This document shows, piece by piece, positions 16,524 to 25,523 of a stretch of DNA of 64,000 nucleotides. The stretch lies in contig CANMNF010000002.1 in NCBI GenBank assembly GCA_947499255.1, positions 446,430-510,429 on the forward strand. The letters are read 5' to 3'. Position numbers and translations under genes: made by a program. Position 1 is the stretch's first letter. Each line of letters starts with the position of its first letter. The notes under the pieces were generated by a model. That model worked only from the letters and a program-made list of their open reading frames with translations. It ran no database searches and was not told the DNA's origin. This stretch comes from an uncultured Sphingomonadaceae bacterium (GTDB lineage: Bacteria > Pseudomonadota > Alphaproteobacteria > Sphingomonadales > Sphingomonadaceae).

Positions 16524-17891
16524 ATGCTTCGCCTTCGCCGCCTCATCACCCAAACGCTTGCGCTTGCTGCATGTTTTGCCATGCTGGCTCAACCCGCCGC
16601 AGCGCAGAGCATTTTGCGCGATGCAGAAACAGAAGCGTTGTTGCAGGACATGATGGACCCGCTGTCTGAGGCCGCTGGCCTTGATGCAGGGCAAGTTGAT
16701 GTCGTGCTTGTTGGCGACAATTCGATCAACGCATTTGTGGCCGGGGGGCAGCGCGTTTTCGTGCATTCGGGCCTGATCAATGCCGCTGATACCGCCAATG
16801 AAGTGCAAGGCGTGCTCGCGCATGAGCTGGGCCATATCACTGGTGGACATATCAACCGCTTTTCCGAAGGCGCTGGCAATGCGACCAAGATCACTCTGGT
16901 TTCTGCCCTGCTCGCTGCAGCTGCTGCGTTTGCTGGCGGGGGTGAAGCGGCGATGGGCGTTCTTGCTGCCGGGCAACGTGCAGCGATTGGATCATTCCTG
17001 GCTTTTACGCGCGTTCAGGAAGCATCCGCCGATGCCGCAGGCGCGGAATATCTATCCAAAGCCGGGATTAGCGGACGCGGCAGTCTGGCGTTTTTTGGCA
17101 AGTTGCAAGCGCTCGAATTTCGGCGCGGTATTCGTCCTGATGATGATATGGAGTTTTTGCGAACGCACCCGCTATCGGGCAATCGCATCGCGCGGCTTCG
17201 CGAAACCTATATTGTTGATCCGGCATGGGACACACCCAACGATCCTGAGATCGAGGCACGCTTTACCCGCGTCAAAGCCAAATTGTTCGGCTTTTTATCG
17301 ACGCCGGCGCGGACATTGGAATTCTATCCCAAACATCTGACCCAAATCCCCGCGCGCTATGCCCGCGCCTATGCCTATCACAAGGATGCGCAGATTGAGC
17401 TGGCTTTGCTGGAAGCTGATGCCCTGATCGCGATGGAGCCGCAAAACCCTTATTTCCTAGAATTGCGCGGGCAGATTTTGCTGGAATCAGGCCGCGTTGA
17501 AGAAGCGCTGCCATCTTTGCGCCGCGCCAGTGAATTGACCGGGTATCATCCGCTGATCGCCTCGATGCTTGGCCATGCCTTGATCGCTACCGAAGACCCT
17601 GCCTTTTATGAAGAGGCTGAAAGCGTGCTGCGTGCAGCCGTTGGCCGCGACCGGCGAAATCCGTTTGCATGGTATCAATTGGGTGTTGTTTATGGCGAAC
17701 GCGGAGACACGCCGCGTGCACGGCTGGCGAGTGCTGAACAAGCGATCCTGACCGGCAATCCGCAAGGTGCGCTGTTCAATGCACAGGCCGCTGAACAAGC
17801 GTTGCCGCATGGCTCACCTGACTGGATCCGCGCACAAGATGTTGCTTTGCAGGCGCGCTCGCAGCTTGAACAGCTTGAGCGGCGGCGATAG
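16524..17891 (+). CDS. Periplasmic M48 metalloprotease with TPR repeats (BepA-like)
   Basis: A 455-residue protein: signal peptide (RRLITQTLALAACFAMLAQPAAAQ), M48 peptidase domain with zinc motif HELGH (residues of about 105-109) and the downstream Glu in VQEASADAAGAEYL, then tetratricopeptide-type repeats from about 290 on (NPYFLELRGQILLESGRVEEALPSLRRA, NPFAWYQLGVVYGERG). This is the layout of E. coli BepA, which handles outer membrane protein assembly (LptD). A DsbA-like gene begins 10 bases after its stop, suggesting joint envelope quality control. Confidence 0.9.
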   Translation: MLRLRRLITQTLALAACFAMLAQPAAAQSILRDAETEALLQDMMDPLSEAAGLDAGQVDVVLVGDNSINAFVAGGQRVFVHSGLINAADTANEVQGVLAHELGHITGGHINRFSEGAGNATKITLVSALLAAAAAFAGGGEAAMGVLAAGQRAAIGSFLAFTRVQEASADAAGAEYLSKAGISGRGSLAFFGKLQALEFRRGIRPDDDMEFLRTHPLSGNRIARLRETYIVDPAWDTPNDPEIEARFTRVKAKLFGFLSTPARTLEFYPKHLTQIPARYARAYAYHKDAQIELALLEADALIAMEPQNPYFLELRGQILLESGRVEEALPSLRRASELTGYHPLIASMLGHALIATEDPAFYEEAESVLRAAVGRDRRNPFAWYQLGVVYGERGDTPRARLASAEQAILTGNPQGALFNAQAAEQALPHGSPDWIRAQDVALQARSQLEQLERRR

Positions 17892-17901
17892 GGCTTTTCC
17901 C

Positions 17902-18594
17902 ATGCGCTGGTTTACAACGATTGCTCTTGCCCTGCTTGCCGGTTTTTCCGGCGCGGCCACTTGGGAACTTACCGGCATGGGCGGGCATCAAACGCGCGAC
18001 TATCTGCTGGAAAATCCCGAAGTTTTGACAGAAGCGGTGGCAGAGCTGAACCGGCGCGAAACGCTCGCCAAGGTGGAGCCTTTGCGCGGTGAACTGGAAA
18101 CGCCGTTCCCCGGCGCTGTACTGGGCAATCCCAATGGCTCGGTGACGCTGGTGAAATTCACAGATTATGCCTGCGGATTTTGTCGGCAAAGCTATGAAGA
18201 TGTGCTTGCGCTGATTGCGGACAATCCTGATCTCAAAGTGGTGCTGCGCGATTATCCTGTGCTCACCCAGGGCAGCGTGGATTCCGCCCGCATGGCTTTG
18301 GCCGCAGCACAACAAGGCAAGTTCACCGCTTTCCACGATGCGATGTTTGCTGCTGGATCACCCAATGATGAACGCATTGCCGCTGCTGCCGACATCGCCG
18401 GGCTGGATATGGAACAGGCGCGCGCGCAGATCGATGCCGGGATTTTTGATCCGCAATTGCAGAACAATGTGTTTCTTGCGCAAAGCATCGGGGTCAATTC
18501 CACACCAAGCTGGGTGGTGGGTGATCGCATATTGGTGGGCGCGCAAAGCGAAGAGAAAATGGCGCAGGCCATTGCCGACGCGCGCGATTCCTGA
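17902..18594 (+). CDS. DsbA-family thiol:disulfide oxidoreductase
   Basis: A 230-residue protein with an N-terminal signal or anchor (RWFTTIALALLAGFSGAATW). A Com1/DsbG-like N-terminal helix pair follows (DYLLENPEVLTEAVAELNRRE), and then a thioredoxin fold with the active site YACGFCRQSYED (CxxC) and cis-Pro motif NSTPSWVVGDRILVGAQ. It acts in the periplasm on protein thiols. ATG 17902 starts 10 bases after the M48 protease stop; longer in-frame starts lie inside that gene. Likely cotranscribed with the protease. Confidence 0.92.
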   Translation: MRWFTTIALALLAGFSGAATWELTGMGGHQTRDYLLENPEVLTEAVAELNRRETLAKVEPLRGELETPFPGAVLGNPNGSVTLVKFTDYACGFCRQSYEDVLALIADNPDLKVVLRDYPVLTQGSVDSARMALAAAQQGKFTAFHDAMFAAGSPNDERIAAAADIAGLDMEQARAQIDAGIFDPQLQNNVFLAQSIGVNSTPSWVVGDRILVGAQSEEKMAQAIADARDS

Positions 18595-18628
18595 CGCGGG
18601 CCGCAATTTCGGCTAAGAGAGCCTGATT

Positions 18629-19840
18629 ATGCCGGTCCTTCCCTTTCAGCCAACTCCGTTCTTCAAAGATAAGAACCGCGCTTTCTGGCGGCTGCAAATG
18701 CTGGGCTGGGGCGGCGCGTTCTTTCTGCGTGCGGCCACCAGCATCGCCAATGATCGCCCGTTTGATTTTCTGGTCGTGGTGCTGATTGCAGCGATTACCG
18801 GCCTTTCGATCAGCCTTGTCCTGTCCGTCGTCTATGGCCGCCTGATCAACCGCACGCCGCTCGTCACATGGGGCTCCACCGCGCTGGTGCTGGGCGCAGC
18901 TGTGGCGATCAGCGCTTTTATCAACGCCTGGACGTTGAGCGTCTATCAAGGCGGGAGCGAGGCCAGCTTTACCAATTTGATGCTGGGCGTTTTCTATCTC
19001 GATATGACATTGCTGGGCGCATGGTCAGCGTTGTATTACGCGATCAACTTTTTCCTGCAGGTGGAAGAACAGGCCGACCGGCTCGAACGGCTCGAAACAC
19101 AGGCCACCAGCGCACAGCTCGCCATGTTGCGATACCAGCTCAACCCGCATTTCCTGTTCAACACCTTGAACTCCATCAGCACTCTGGTTCTTCTGAAACA
19201 GACCAATCCGGCCAATGCGATGCTGACGCGCCTGTCCAGCTTTTTGCGGCACACTTTGGTCTCACAAGCAGGCAGCATGGTGACTGTCGCGCAGGAGGTC
19301 GAGACGCTGAAACTTTATCTGGATATTGAACGCATGCGCTTTGAAGAACGGCTGCGAACGCAGTTTAGAGTAGAGCCGATGGCCGCCAAAGCGTGCATTC
19401 CATCAATGCTGCTGCAACCGCTGGTGGAAAATGCGATCAAATATGGCGTGTCCCTGCAAGAAGAAGGCGCGCGCATCAGCCTTTCGGCGCAAGTGATTGC
19501 CGATCGGCTGCGCCTTGTGGTGGCCGATACCGGCCCCGGCCTGATCGACAAATCGCGGCAGGTCGACAAACTGAAAACAGAGCCGCCTTCGACCGGCGTT
19601 GGCCTTGCCAATATCGCGGAGCGCTTGTCCCAAGCATATGGCGATGAACACCGTTTCGACATCGAAACACCGCCGGGCGGCGGCTTTGTCGTCACCATTG
19701 AAATCCCATACCAAAAGGCCGAGGCTGACGAGCGTGTGGCTGATACGTCCACCGATGCAGGAGCTGTGCAGGGGAAACTTCCCCTGCCTTCGCCCGTTGA
19801 TAAAATGGCAGGGGCCCAAGAGATCGGATCACGCGCATGA
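18629..19840 (+). CDS. LytS/YehU-type sensor histidine kinase
   Basis: A 403-residue membrane kinase. Four hydrophobic segments lie within about residues 25-150, followed by a short coiled coil. The His_kinase motif is LRYQLNPHFLFNTLNSIS with the phospho-His near residue 174, and the ATPase N box LLQPLVENAIKYGV and G box GVGLANIAERL follow. The ligand is unknown. Its stop overlaps the start of the response regulator as ATGA (19837-19840), so the pair is translationally coupled. Confidence 0.92.
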   Translation: MPVLPFQPTPFFKDKNRAFWRLQMLGWGGAFFLRAATSIANDRPFDFLVVVLIAAITGLSISLVLSVVYGRLINRTPLVTWGSTALVLGAAVAISAFINAWTLSVYQGGSEASFTNLMLGVFYLDMTLLGAWSALYYAINFFLQVEEQADRLERLETQATSAQLAMLRYQLNPHFLFNTLNSISTLVLLKQTNPANAMLTRLSSFLRHTLVSQAGSMVTVAQEVETLKLYLDIERMRFEERLRTQFRVEPMAAKACIPSMLLQPLVENAIKYGVSLQEEGARISLSAQVIADRLRLVVADTGPGLIDKSRQVDKLKTEPPSTGVGLANIAERLSQAYGDEHRFDIETPPGGGFVVTIEIPYQKAEADERVADTSTDAGAVQGKLPLPSPVDKMAGAQEIGSRA

Positions 19841-20637
19841 TACGCACAATAATCGTCGATGATGAAAAGCTCGCTATTCAAGGCCTCCAACTGCGCCTCG
19901 AACCCTTTGAAGATATCGAAGTGATTGAAACTTGCGCCAATGGCCGCGAGGCGATCCGCGCGATCAAGACGCAAAAGCCCGACCTTGTCTTCCTCGATAT
20001 CCAAATGCCGGGATTTGATGGGTTTTCCGTGGTCAAAGGGGTGATGGAAATCGATCCGCCGCTATTCGTATTTGTGACCGCTTATCAAGAGCATGCGATC
20101 CGCGCGTTTGAAGCCAATGCGGTGAATTATCTGATGAAGCCGGTGGATGAAGACAAGCTGGCCGATACCATCGAACGCGTGCGCCAACGCCTGAGTGAAA
20201 AGCGCTCCACCGAAGAGGCGGAGAAGCTGAAAGATGTGCTCGCGGAAGTCAGCCCGGAAAGCTTGGAAGGCATGGGCGGCGATGAAGAGGGCGAGGCCGC
20301 CGGACGCTATGAGAAAATGATCAATGTGAAGGATCGCGGCAAAATCTTCCGCGTCGATGTAGATACCATCGAACGCATCGAAGCGGCGGGCGATTACATG
20401 TGCATTTACATGGAAAACGACAATTCGCTTATCTTGCGCGAAACGATGAAAGATCTGGAACGCCGCCTCGATCCCAAACGCTTCCAGCGCGTCCACCGCT
20501 CCGCCATCGTAAACCTTGATCAGGTGCGCCAAGTGAAACCGCACACCAATGGCGAATGCTTCCTCGTGCTGGAATCTGGACAGGAAGTGAAAGTTTCGCG
20601 CAGCTATCGCGATGTGGTGGCGCGGTTTGTGCATTAG
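19837..20637 (+). CDS. LytTR-family response regulator
   Basis: A 266-residue regulator: receiver domain with acidic pocket VDDE, phospho-acceptor Asp54 in VFLDIQMPG, conserved FVTAYQEHAIRAFEANAVNYLMKPV, then a linker and a LytTR DNA-binding domain (about 155-266; KIFRVDVDTIERIEAAGDYM, RFQRVHRSAIVNLDQV, VKVSRSYRD). It is partner of the preceding kinase and binds direct-repeat promoter sites in other members. The target genes cannot be read from the window. A hairpin-rich region follows the stop. Confidence 0.93.
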   Translation: MIRTIIVDDEKLAIQGLQLRLEPFEDIEVIETCANGREAIRAIKTQKPDLVFLDIQMPGFDGFSVVKGVMEIDPPLFVFVTAYQEHAIRAFEANAVNYLMKPVDEDKLADTIERVRQRLSEKRSTEEAEKLKDVLAEVSPESLEGMGGDEEGEAAGRYEKMINVKDRGKIFRVDVDTIERIEAAGDYMCIYMENDNSLILRETMKDLERRLDPKRFQRVHRSAIVNLDQVRQVKPHTNGECFLVLESGQEVKVSRSYRDVVARFVH

Positions 20638-20646
20638 TTTGTTTTG

Positions 20647-20835
20647 CGATCAGCCATCCGGCTGATCGTCCTCGGTGCTATGGCCTCCGCTGCGCTGCGG
20701 GGCACCTAAGGTGGGTCGGTCGCCCTTGCGGCCTAGACGGCCGTTCTAAGCTCGAACTGCGTGACTTGCGCTAATCTCGGTGCCCATAAGGCACCGACAG
20801 CCCGCGACCGCGGGCCGGCCGGTAGGCCGCAAGCC
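20647..20835. repeat. Cluster of hairpins between the LytTR regulator and nadC
   Basis: The 261-base gap before nadC contains several dyads. CGATCAGCC/GGCTGATCG (20647-20668) may end the regulator transcript. TCGGTGCC/GGCACCGA lies at 20777-20797, and CCCGCG/CGCGGG at 20801-20814. CTTGCGGCCTAGACGGCCG (20725-20743) is repeated in inverted, slightly diverged form at 20816-20833. Together these make a palindromic intergenic unit of about 110-120 bp, plausibly a dispersed repeat. No ORF is supported. Confidence 0.5.
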
Positions 20836-20898
20836 TAAGAGAGCGAATGCGAACGCCGGCGCTTGAGGCTAGACAGAAAAGCCTGCAAGAAGCACGGC

Positions 20899-21762
20899 AT
20901 GAAAGACTTCAACCTCCCCGGTTTCGACCTTACCCGCTTCGTTCAAGAAACGCTCGATGAAGACCTTGGCGTTGGCCTGCCCGGCGGCGGCGTGGATGTT
21001 ACCGCCACCAGCGTCATTCCCGCAGATGCGCGCTTTCAAGGCGTGATGGACAGCCGCGATCCGATTGCCGTTGCGGGCCTGCCGATTGCCGTCGCGTTCT
21101 TCCGCCATCTTGATCCCGATATCCAAATCGACGTGCTGGTTGAAGAAGGCGCGCAGGTTACGCCCGGCACCGATTTGATGCGCCTTTCGGGCAATGCGCG
21201 CGCCATGCTGACGGCGGAGCGTTCAGCGCTCAACACCGTGCAGCATCTCTCCGGTATCGCCACCTTGGTGCGCGAATATGTTGACGCGATGGACAATCCG
21301 ACATGCACCCTGCTCGATACGCGCAAGACCATTCCGGGTCTCAGGCATATCGAGAAATACGCAGTGCGCATGGGTGGCGGGAACAATCACCGTATGGGAT
21401 TATGGGATGCCGCCATGATCAAGGACAACCATATCGGTGTCGCCGGATCGGTTGGCGAAGCGGTGCGCCGTGCGCGTGATGCGGGCATCGAGCAGATCAT
21501 TTGCGAGGTGGACCGGCTCGACCAGATTGAGGCCGCGCTGGCGGCAGGCGCCAATCACATCCTGCTCGACAATATGGAGCCTGATATTTTGCGCCAAGCG
21601 GTCGCCATGATCGGTGATCGCGCGGCGACCGAGGCTTCGGGCGGGATCAATTTGCAAACAATCAAAGCCAAGGCGGCAACGGGCGTGGATTATTGCTCGG
21701 TCGGCAGGCTGACACAAAGCGCACCGGCGGCGGATATCGGGCTGGATTTCACGCCGGTATGA
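20899..21762 (+). CDS. nadC: Nicotinate-nucleotide pyrophosphorylase (carboxylating), quinolinate phosphoribosyltransferase
   Basis: A 287-residue enzyme that converts quinolinate and PRPP to nicotinate mononucleotide, CO2 and PPi in de novo NAD synthesis. Family signatures visible are DEDLGVG, LTAERSALNTVQHLSGIATLV, LLDTRKTIPGLRHIEKYAVRMGGGNNHRMGL, MIKDNHI and the C-terminal EASGGINLQTIKAKAATGVDYCSVGRLT. ATG 20899 (MKDFNLPGFD) gives the normal length; earlier in-frame starts extend into the repeat region. nadA and nadB are not nearby. The next gene starts 10 bases after the stop. Confidence 0.96.
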   Translation: MKDFNLPGFDLTRFVQETLDEDLGVGLPGGGVDVTATSVIPADARFQGVMDSRDPIAVAGLPIAVAFFRHLDPDIQIDVLVEEGAQVTPGTDLMRLSGNARAMLTAERSALNTVQHLSGIATLVREYVDAMDNPTCTLLDTRKTIPGLRHIEKYAVRMGGGNNHRMGLWDAAMIKDNHIGVAGSVGEAVRRARDAGIEQIICEVDRLDQIEAALAAGANHILLDNMEPDILRQAVAMIGDRAATEASGGINLQTIKAKAATGVDYCSVGRLTQSAPAADIGLDFTPV

Positions 21763-21772
21763 GGCTGCTGCC

Positions 21773-22216
21773 ATGAAGCTGGCAAAAGGGCCGCGGCCGC
21801 GAGAGGTGCATGTCTTCGCGCTGGTCTTTACCGCCATCGGCCTGTGGAACTTTGCCCGAGGATTGTCAGACCTTACGCAGGTGCGAACGCTCCTCGAGTA
21901 TTGGACCGTCAGCCAATGGAGCCGGGACGCCGTGATTGTCGCGGTGAGCGCGCGTTTTACGATTGTCCTCATCCCCGTCATCGCCGTGTGGGCTTTCGCC
22001 AGCACAATCGCGCGTATCCTGGTGACCATTATGGCCGCTTTGAGCCTTCTCCTGCTGATCGAACAGGTGCAATTGTTTGCCGCAGGCGCGCCGGTTGATC
22101 GGTTTCGTATTGCCAGCGTTTTGGCTGGTGCCTTCGCCGTCATGTATCTCTATACTGTCCCTGCACGATATTGGTTCAGGGAGGGTGCCCATGGCGTTGC
22201 CAAAGCGTTTGAATAG
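21773..22216 (+). CDS. Small integral membrane protein, unknown
   Basis: A 147-residue protein with about four hydrophobic segments (VFALVFTAIGLWNFARGL, FTIVLIPVIAVWAFASTIARILVTIMAALSLLLLIEQV, IASVLAGAFAVMYLYTV). Basic residues at the N-terminus suggest a cytoplasmic start. I do not recognise the family. It begins 10 bases after nadC and overlaps the start of the RNase T2 gene by 26 bases, so all three are probably one transcript. Confidence 0.65.
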   Translation: MKLAKGPRPREVHVFALVFTAIGLWNFARGLSDLTQVRTLLEYWTVSQWSRDAVIVAVSARFTIVLIPVIAVWAFASTIARILVTIMAALSLLLLIEQVQLFAAGAPVDRFRIASVLAGAFAVMYLYTVPARYWFREGAHGVAKAFE

Positions 22217-22913
22217 CATTGCTTTGGCCGCGCTGGTGATGGCAATCCCCGCCACCGCATCGGCCCAAGCCTATCAATGCCGGGTGCCCCGCGCGTCCGT
22301 CACTTTGCCCGATGCACGCCAAGATGGCGAAACGCGCCAAATGCCCGTCACCGGCTACACGCTCGCGCTCAGCTGGAGCCCGGAATTTTGTCGCCCACGC
22401 CAGGAAAGCGCGCGCCATGCGCGGCAATGTGGCGGGCGAAATGGCAATTTCGGCTTTATCGTCCATGGCCTGTGGCCCGATGGCGCGCGCGGCAGCTGGC
22501 CGCAATGGTGCCCGACAGATCGCACGCCTGTGGGACGCGAAGTCAATCGCAGCTTGTGCATGATCCCATCGACAAGCCTCATCGCGCGGCAATGGGAAAA
22601 ACACGGCAGCTGCATGGCGCGCAATCCCGACACTTACTTGCGCATCACCCGCATCCTGTGGCGCTCGCTGCGATGGCCCGATTTTGATCGCCTCTCGCGC
22701 AAAGATGGGCTGACCGCAGGCGATATCCGCACAGCCTTTGCCGAGGCGAACCCGTATTGGGAGGTGGAGCATATTGGGCTGAAAGTGAATGCGCGCGGAT
22801 GGCTGCAGGAAATGCGGCTTTGTTATGGCCGTGATTTTATGCCGACCCGCTGTGATCGTGGACGCTTCGGGCCGGATGAGGATGACAAAGTGCGTATCTG
22901 GCGCGGGATGTGA
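22191..22913 (+). CDS. Ribonuclease T2 family protein, exported
   Basis: A 240-residue protein with a signal peptide (LNSIALAALVMAIPATASAQ). Both catalytic segments of the T2 family are present: FIVHGLWPD (CAS1 His) and RQWEKHGSCM (CAS2, Glu-Lys-His). Several cysteines could form disulfides in the periplasm. T2 enzymes cleave RNA through a 2',3'-cyclic phosphate. ATG 22191 follows GGGAGG; the frame's upstream extension overlaps the membrane-protein gene and lacks a signal peptide start. Confidence 0.9.
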   Translation: MALPKRLNSIALAALVMAIPATASAQAYQCRVPRASVTLPDARQDGETRQMPVTGYTLALSWSPEFCRPRQESARHARQCGGRNGNFGFIVHGLWPDGARGSWPQWCPTDRTPVGREVNRSLCMIPSTSLIARQWEKHGSCMARNPDTYLRITRILWRSLRWPDFDRLSRKDGLTAGDIRTAFAEANPYWEVEHIGLKVNARGWLQEMRLCYGRDFMPTRCDRGRFGPDEDDKVRIWRGM

Positions 22914-23267
22914 GCGGGCGGCAGGTCTTGGCTTTCCTACATGAAGGGCTTTGCGCCACATGGCGCGATGCACTTTGTTCTCATCATCTGCTGTGTGTTT
23001 GCCCGGCTGCAAAGGGGCGGTAAGTTTTGGCTTAAGACTGTGTCCAACGTGTCCATTATGTTGGATTTCGCCTTGAGAGTTGGCGCTTGTGGTGGGTTTT
23101 GGGAAAGTGTGGTTTCGCGCAAAGACGCTAAGGCACAAAGAGGGTGCGCTAGCGGCGATTTGACGCTCACATCGGGAAGGCTGATCGGGGCGAGAGGTTG
23201 GCGGTTAGAAGGCCTGCAGCGTTTTGCGTCGGTCTTTGCGCCTTTGCGCTTCTGCGTGAACCAACTC
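22914..23267. repeat. Gene-free 354-base gap with an inverted pair of a CGCAAAG-rich repeat
   Basis: Between the convergent RNase T2 and tadA genes no credible ORF is seen. TTTCGCGCAAAGACGCTAAG and its continuation (23113-23144) and the inverted GGTCTTTGCGCCTTTGCGCT with TCTGCGTGAA (23231-23262) are related halves of the type 'TTCACGCAGA-GCGCAAAG-GCGCAAAG'. That motif resembles an intergenic sequence dispersed in many bacterial genomes. It may fold into a long imperfect hairpin acting as a bidirectional transcript end. Confidence 0.5.
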
Positions 23268-23723
23268 TCACCGACGCTGGGCAAAGAACGCGCGCAGCAA
23301 ATCCGCCGCCTCGCTTTCGCCCATTCCGGCGTACACTTCGGGCGCATGAAGGCACTGTTCTTGCGCAAACACCCGCGCGCCATGCTCCACCGCGCCGCCT
23401 TTGGGATCGCTTGCGCCGTAATACAAGCGCGCGATGCGGGCATGGCTTATGGCGCCCGCGCACATCGCGCACGGCTCCAGCGTAACCCACAAATCGCAAT
23501 GGATCAGGCGTTCTTGTCCCAGCGCCCGCGCCGCGCGGCGAATCGCCACGATCTCTGCATGGGCAGTCGGGTCATGATCAGCACGCGGCGAATTGTGCGC
23601 CTCGGCAATAATCTCGCCTTTGTGCACCACAACCGCGCCAATTGGCACCTCGCCAAGCGCCGCCGATTCGCGCGCCAACGACAAAGCGCGCCCCATGAAG
23701 CTCCGAAATTTGCCGGAGGTCAT
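23268..23723 (-). CDS. tadA: tRNA-specific adenosine deaminase
   Basis: A 151-residue deaminase that converts A34 to inosine in tRNA-Arg(ACG). The zinc/catalytic motifs are HAEIVAIRRAA (HAE, about residue 55) and TLEPCAMCAGAISHARI (PCxxC). EVPIGAVVVHKGEIIAEAHN and YGASDPKGGAVEHG are also typical of the family. Length is normal. It is convergent with the RNase T2 gene and separated from it by the repeat-containing gap. Confidence 0.95.
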   Translation of the reverse strand: MTSGKFRSFMGRALSLARESAALGEVPIGAVVVHKGEIIAEAHNSPRADHDPTAHAEIVAIRRAARALGQERLIHCDLWVTLEPCAMCAGAISHARIARLYYGASDPKGGAVEHGARVFAQEQCLHAPEVYAGMGESEAADLLRAFFAQRR

Positions 23724-23756
23724 GAAGCGCGCCTGGTCGCAAAATGTAGCGGTGAC

Positions 23757-24002
23757 TTATTCGTCGCCAGTAACTGGCTCGCCATCGGCGTCATCGGGCA
23801 TGTCCACATCCACCGTCGGAACTTCGATAGTGGTTTCTTCTGTGCCGACATCGACGTCTGGGCCTTCTACGTCAAATTCGGGCAAATTGCCGCCTTCAAC
23901 GTCTACGTCTGGCATAGAGCCTTCTTCCGTTTGATCGACATCACAAGCCGCAAGGCCGAGTGTTGCGGTGGCGAGAACGGTTGCTGCGATAAACTTTTTC
24001 AT
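23757..24002 (-). CDS. Small acidic lipoprotein
   Basis: An 81-residue protein with a lipobox (MKKFIAATVLATATLGLAAC, Cys20). After it comes a very acidic Asp/Glu/Val/Pro-rich chain with imperfect short repeats (PDVDVEGG, PEFDVEGPDVDVG, VPTVDVDMPDD). ATG 24002 has GGAGG at normal distance. It is a probable periplasm-facing membrane-anchored protein, perhaps cation binding given the acid runs; no family is recognised. Confidence 0.7.
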   Translation of the reverse strand: MKKFIAATVLATATLGLAACDVDQTEEGSMPDVDVEGGNLPEFDVEGPDVDVGTEETTIEVPTVDVDMPDDADGEPVTGDE

Positions 24003-24093
24003 ACGTAACCTCCAATGGTGACTGGTCTTAAACCCACATGGTCCTTCATTGTCACAAAGGCCCCAACGCACAATATGGCAGCCTTGTTCCAAC

Positions 24094-24122
24094 TTGACCT
24101 TCTTCGCACCGCTGGCTATGCG
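24094..24122 (+). promoter_or_regulatory. Possible sigma-70-like promoter for rpmB
   Basis: TTGACC (24094-24099) and TATGCG (24117-24122) are separated by 17 bases, about 92 bases before the rpmB start. The -35 is good and the -10 only partial, so this is a weak assignment. Confidence 0.3.
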
Positions 24123-24214
24123 GCGCGCTTCTCGGAAACACTGTGTCGAATATCCGTATATCTTGGATTCTTCGACGGTAGTGCGTCCGTCCTTTTGAAC
24201 AGATGAGAGTTATC

Positions 24215-24502
24215 ATGTCGCGGATTTGCGAATTGACCGGCAAGGGCCGTCAGGTTGGCCACAATGTAAGCCACGCCAACAACAAGACCAAGCGCGTCTT
24301 CCTGCCCAACTTGCAGAGAGTCACGCTGATTTCAGAAAAGCTGGACCGCAGCTTCAAGTTCCGTGTTTCGACACAGGGCCTGCGTTCGGTTGAGCATAAT
24401 GGTGGCTTGGATAACTGGCTGCTCAAAACCTCCGATAGCAAGCTTTCACCGCGCGCCGTCAAGGTAAAGCGTGAGCTGAAAAAGGCTGCTGAAGCGGCTT
24501 AA
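24215..24502 (+). CDS. rpmB: 50S ribosomal protein L28
   Basis: A 95-residue basic ribosomal protein, with the family start [27 protein letters not shown] and [22 protein letters not shown]. It binds 23S rRNA in the large subunit. ATG 24215 is preferred over in-frame starts just upstream because it gives the conserved N-terminus. Its stop overlaps by 4 bases the stop of the convergent gene at 24499. Confidence 0.97.
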   Translation: MSRICELTGKGRQVGHNVSHANNKTKRVFLPNLQRVTLISEKLDRSFKFRVSTQGLRSVEHNGGLDNWLLKTSDSKLSPRAVKVKRELKKAAEAA

Positions 24503-25518
24503 TTCGCCCGATCTGCTGGATCGCCCAACGGCGCGCGGAGGTCTGCTTCGCGCGCCGTTTGCGTTGACGCACCATCATCGCGCCCAAACTCCCAGCGCAG
24601 CTTGAGCAACAAGGTGCGTTGAAAGGCGGAGAGGTTGTCATCGGACAGCACCCAAATGGTGAGCGCGCCATCATCTTGCAGCTCCACCGCGAGCGCTTCG
24701 TAATTGTCGATCAGATCGGGCAGCGTCAATTCGGTAAACGGCGTGATCGTCCACGGCTCTCCCTCGGCAATTGTGGCCGGATCACCCAACGCAAACATTA
24801 CGCGAAACGGCGGCAAAGCGCGCTCCACCTTGCGCAAAAGGAACAACACCCGGCCATCTGGCAAAACAGCGGCATCAGTTGGCCGCCATCCAGCGGGCCG
24901 GTCGAGCGGGAAGAGGACAGGTTCGCGATAAAGCACCGGATCACCGGCAAAGAGCGCTCCTTGCAAACGCTTTTCCGCCAGCGCGAGGAAGCGGCCATTG
25001 GGCAAGCGCACCATTGCCTCTGCCCCGGCATTCGCGCCCCAATCCAGCATTTCGGGCACCTGTACAATATGCGAGACACCCCCCGGATCAAGCCGGCGGA
25101 TGATATTGGGCGATTCGTGCCCCATCCAGCTTGTCCCGCTCTCCACATCGAAAACCACCGATTCGATGTCCTGCCCCTCGGTCAAAGCGCGCGCTGGCGG
25201 CAAATCGAGAAATTGCGCTTCGCCATCTGCTCCTGGCCAAGGCAACCGCACCAGATCACCGCGATCAGACCATGCCAAGAACGTCGCCTGCGTCTCCAAA
25301 GCCATCGCCGAGAGCCCGCCAAATCGCTGATTCGCGCTGGAAAGGTGCCATGCGCCTTCGAGCGATAAAGTGTCCGGCCAGCTGTCCGGCGTGTCCGCTT
25401 CCAATGCGGTAATCACAAAGTCACGCAAGCCCCTGTCAGGCGGAGGATCGCGTAGGAAAGTGCCCGGCGCCAAGGCCAGCACAACAATTACGAGCAAAAG
25501 AAGCCTGCGCCCTCGCAC
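24499..25518 (-). CDS. Exported esterase-like activity of phytase family protein
   Basis: A 339-residue protein with an N-terminal export segment ([19 protein letters not shown]) and the beta-propeller-type pattern of the 'esterase-like activity of phytase' family: [91 protein letters not shown]. The reaction is not established. Start GTG 25518 is only five bases from the upstream M23 gene's stop, so cotranscription is likely. Confidence 0.85.
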   Translation of the reverse strand: MRGRRLLLLVIVVLALAPGTFLRDPPPDRGLRDFVITALEADTPDSWPDTLSLEGAWHLSSANQRFGGLSAMALETQATFLAWSDRGDLVRLPWPGADGEAQFLDLPPARALTEGQDIESVVFDVESGTSWMGHESPNIIRRLDPGGVSHIVQVPEMLDWGANAGAEAMVRLPNGRFLALAEKRLQGALFAGDPVLYREPVLFPLDRPAGWRPTDAAVLPDGRVLFLLRKVERALPPFRVMFALGDPATIAEGEPWTITPFTELTLPDLIDNYEALAVELQDDGALTIWVLSDDNLSAFQRTLLLKLRWEFGRDDGASTQTAREADLRAPLGDPADRAN

Positions 25519-25523
25519 GCAGA

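Noticed and set aside
22941-24008. 355-residue plus-strand ORF
   Set aside because: It is antisense to tadA and the small lipoprotein and crosses the repeat-containing gap. The minus-strand genes have clear family motifs.
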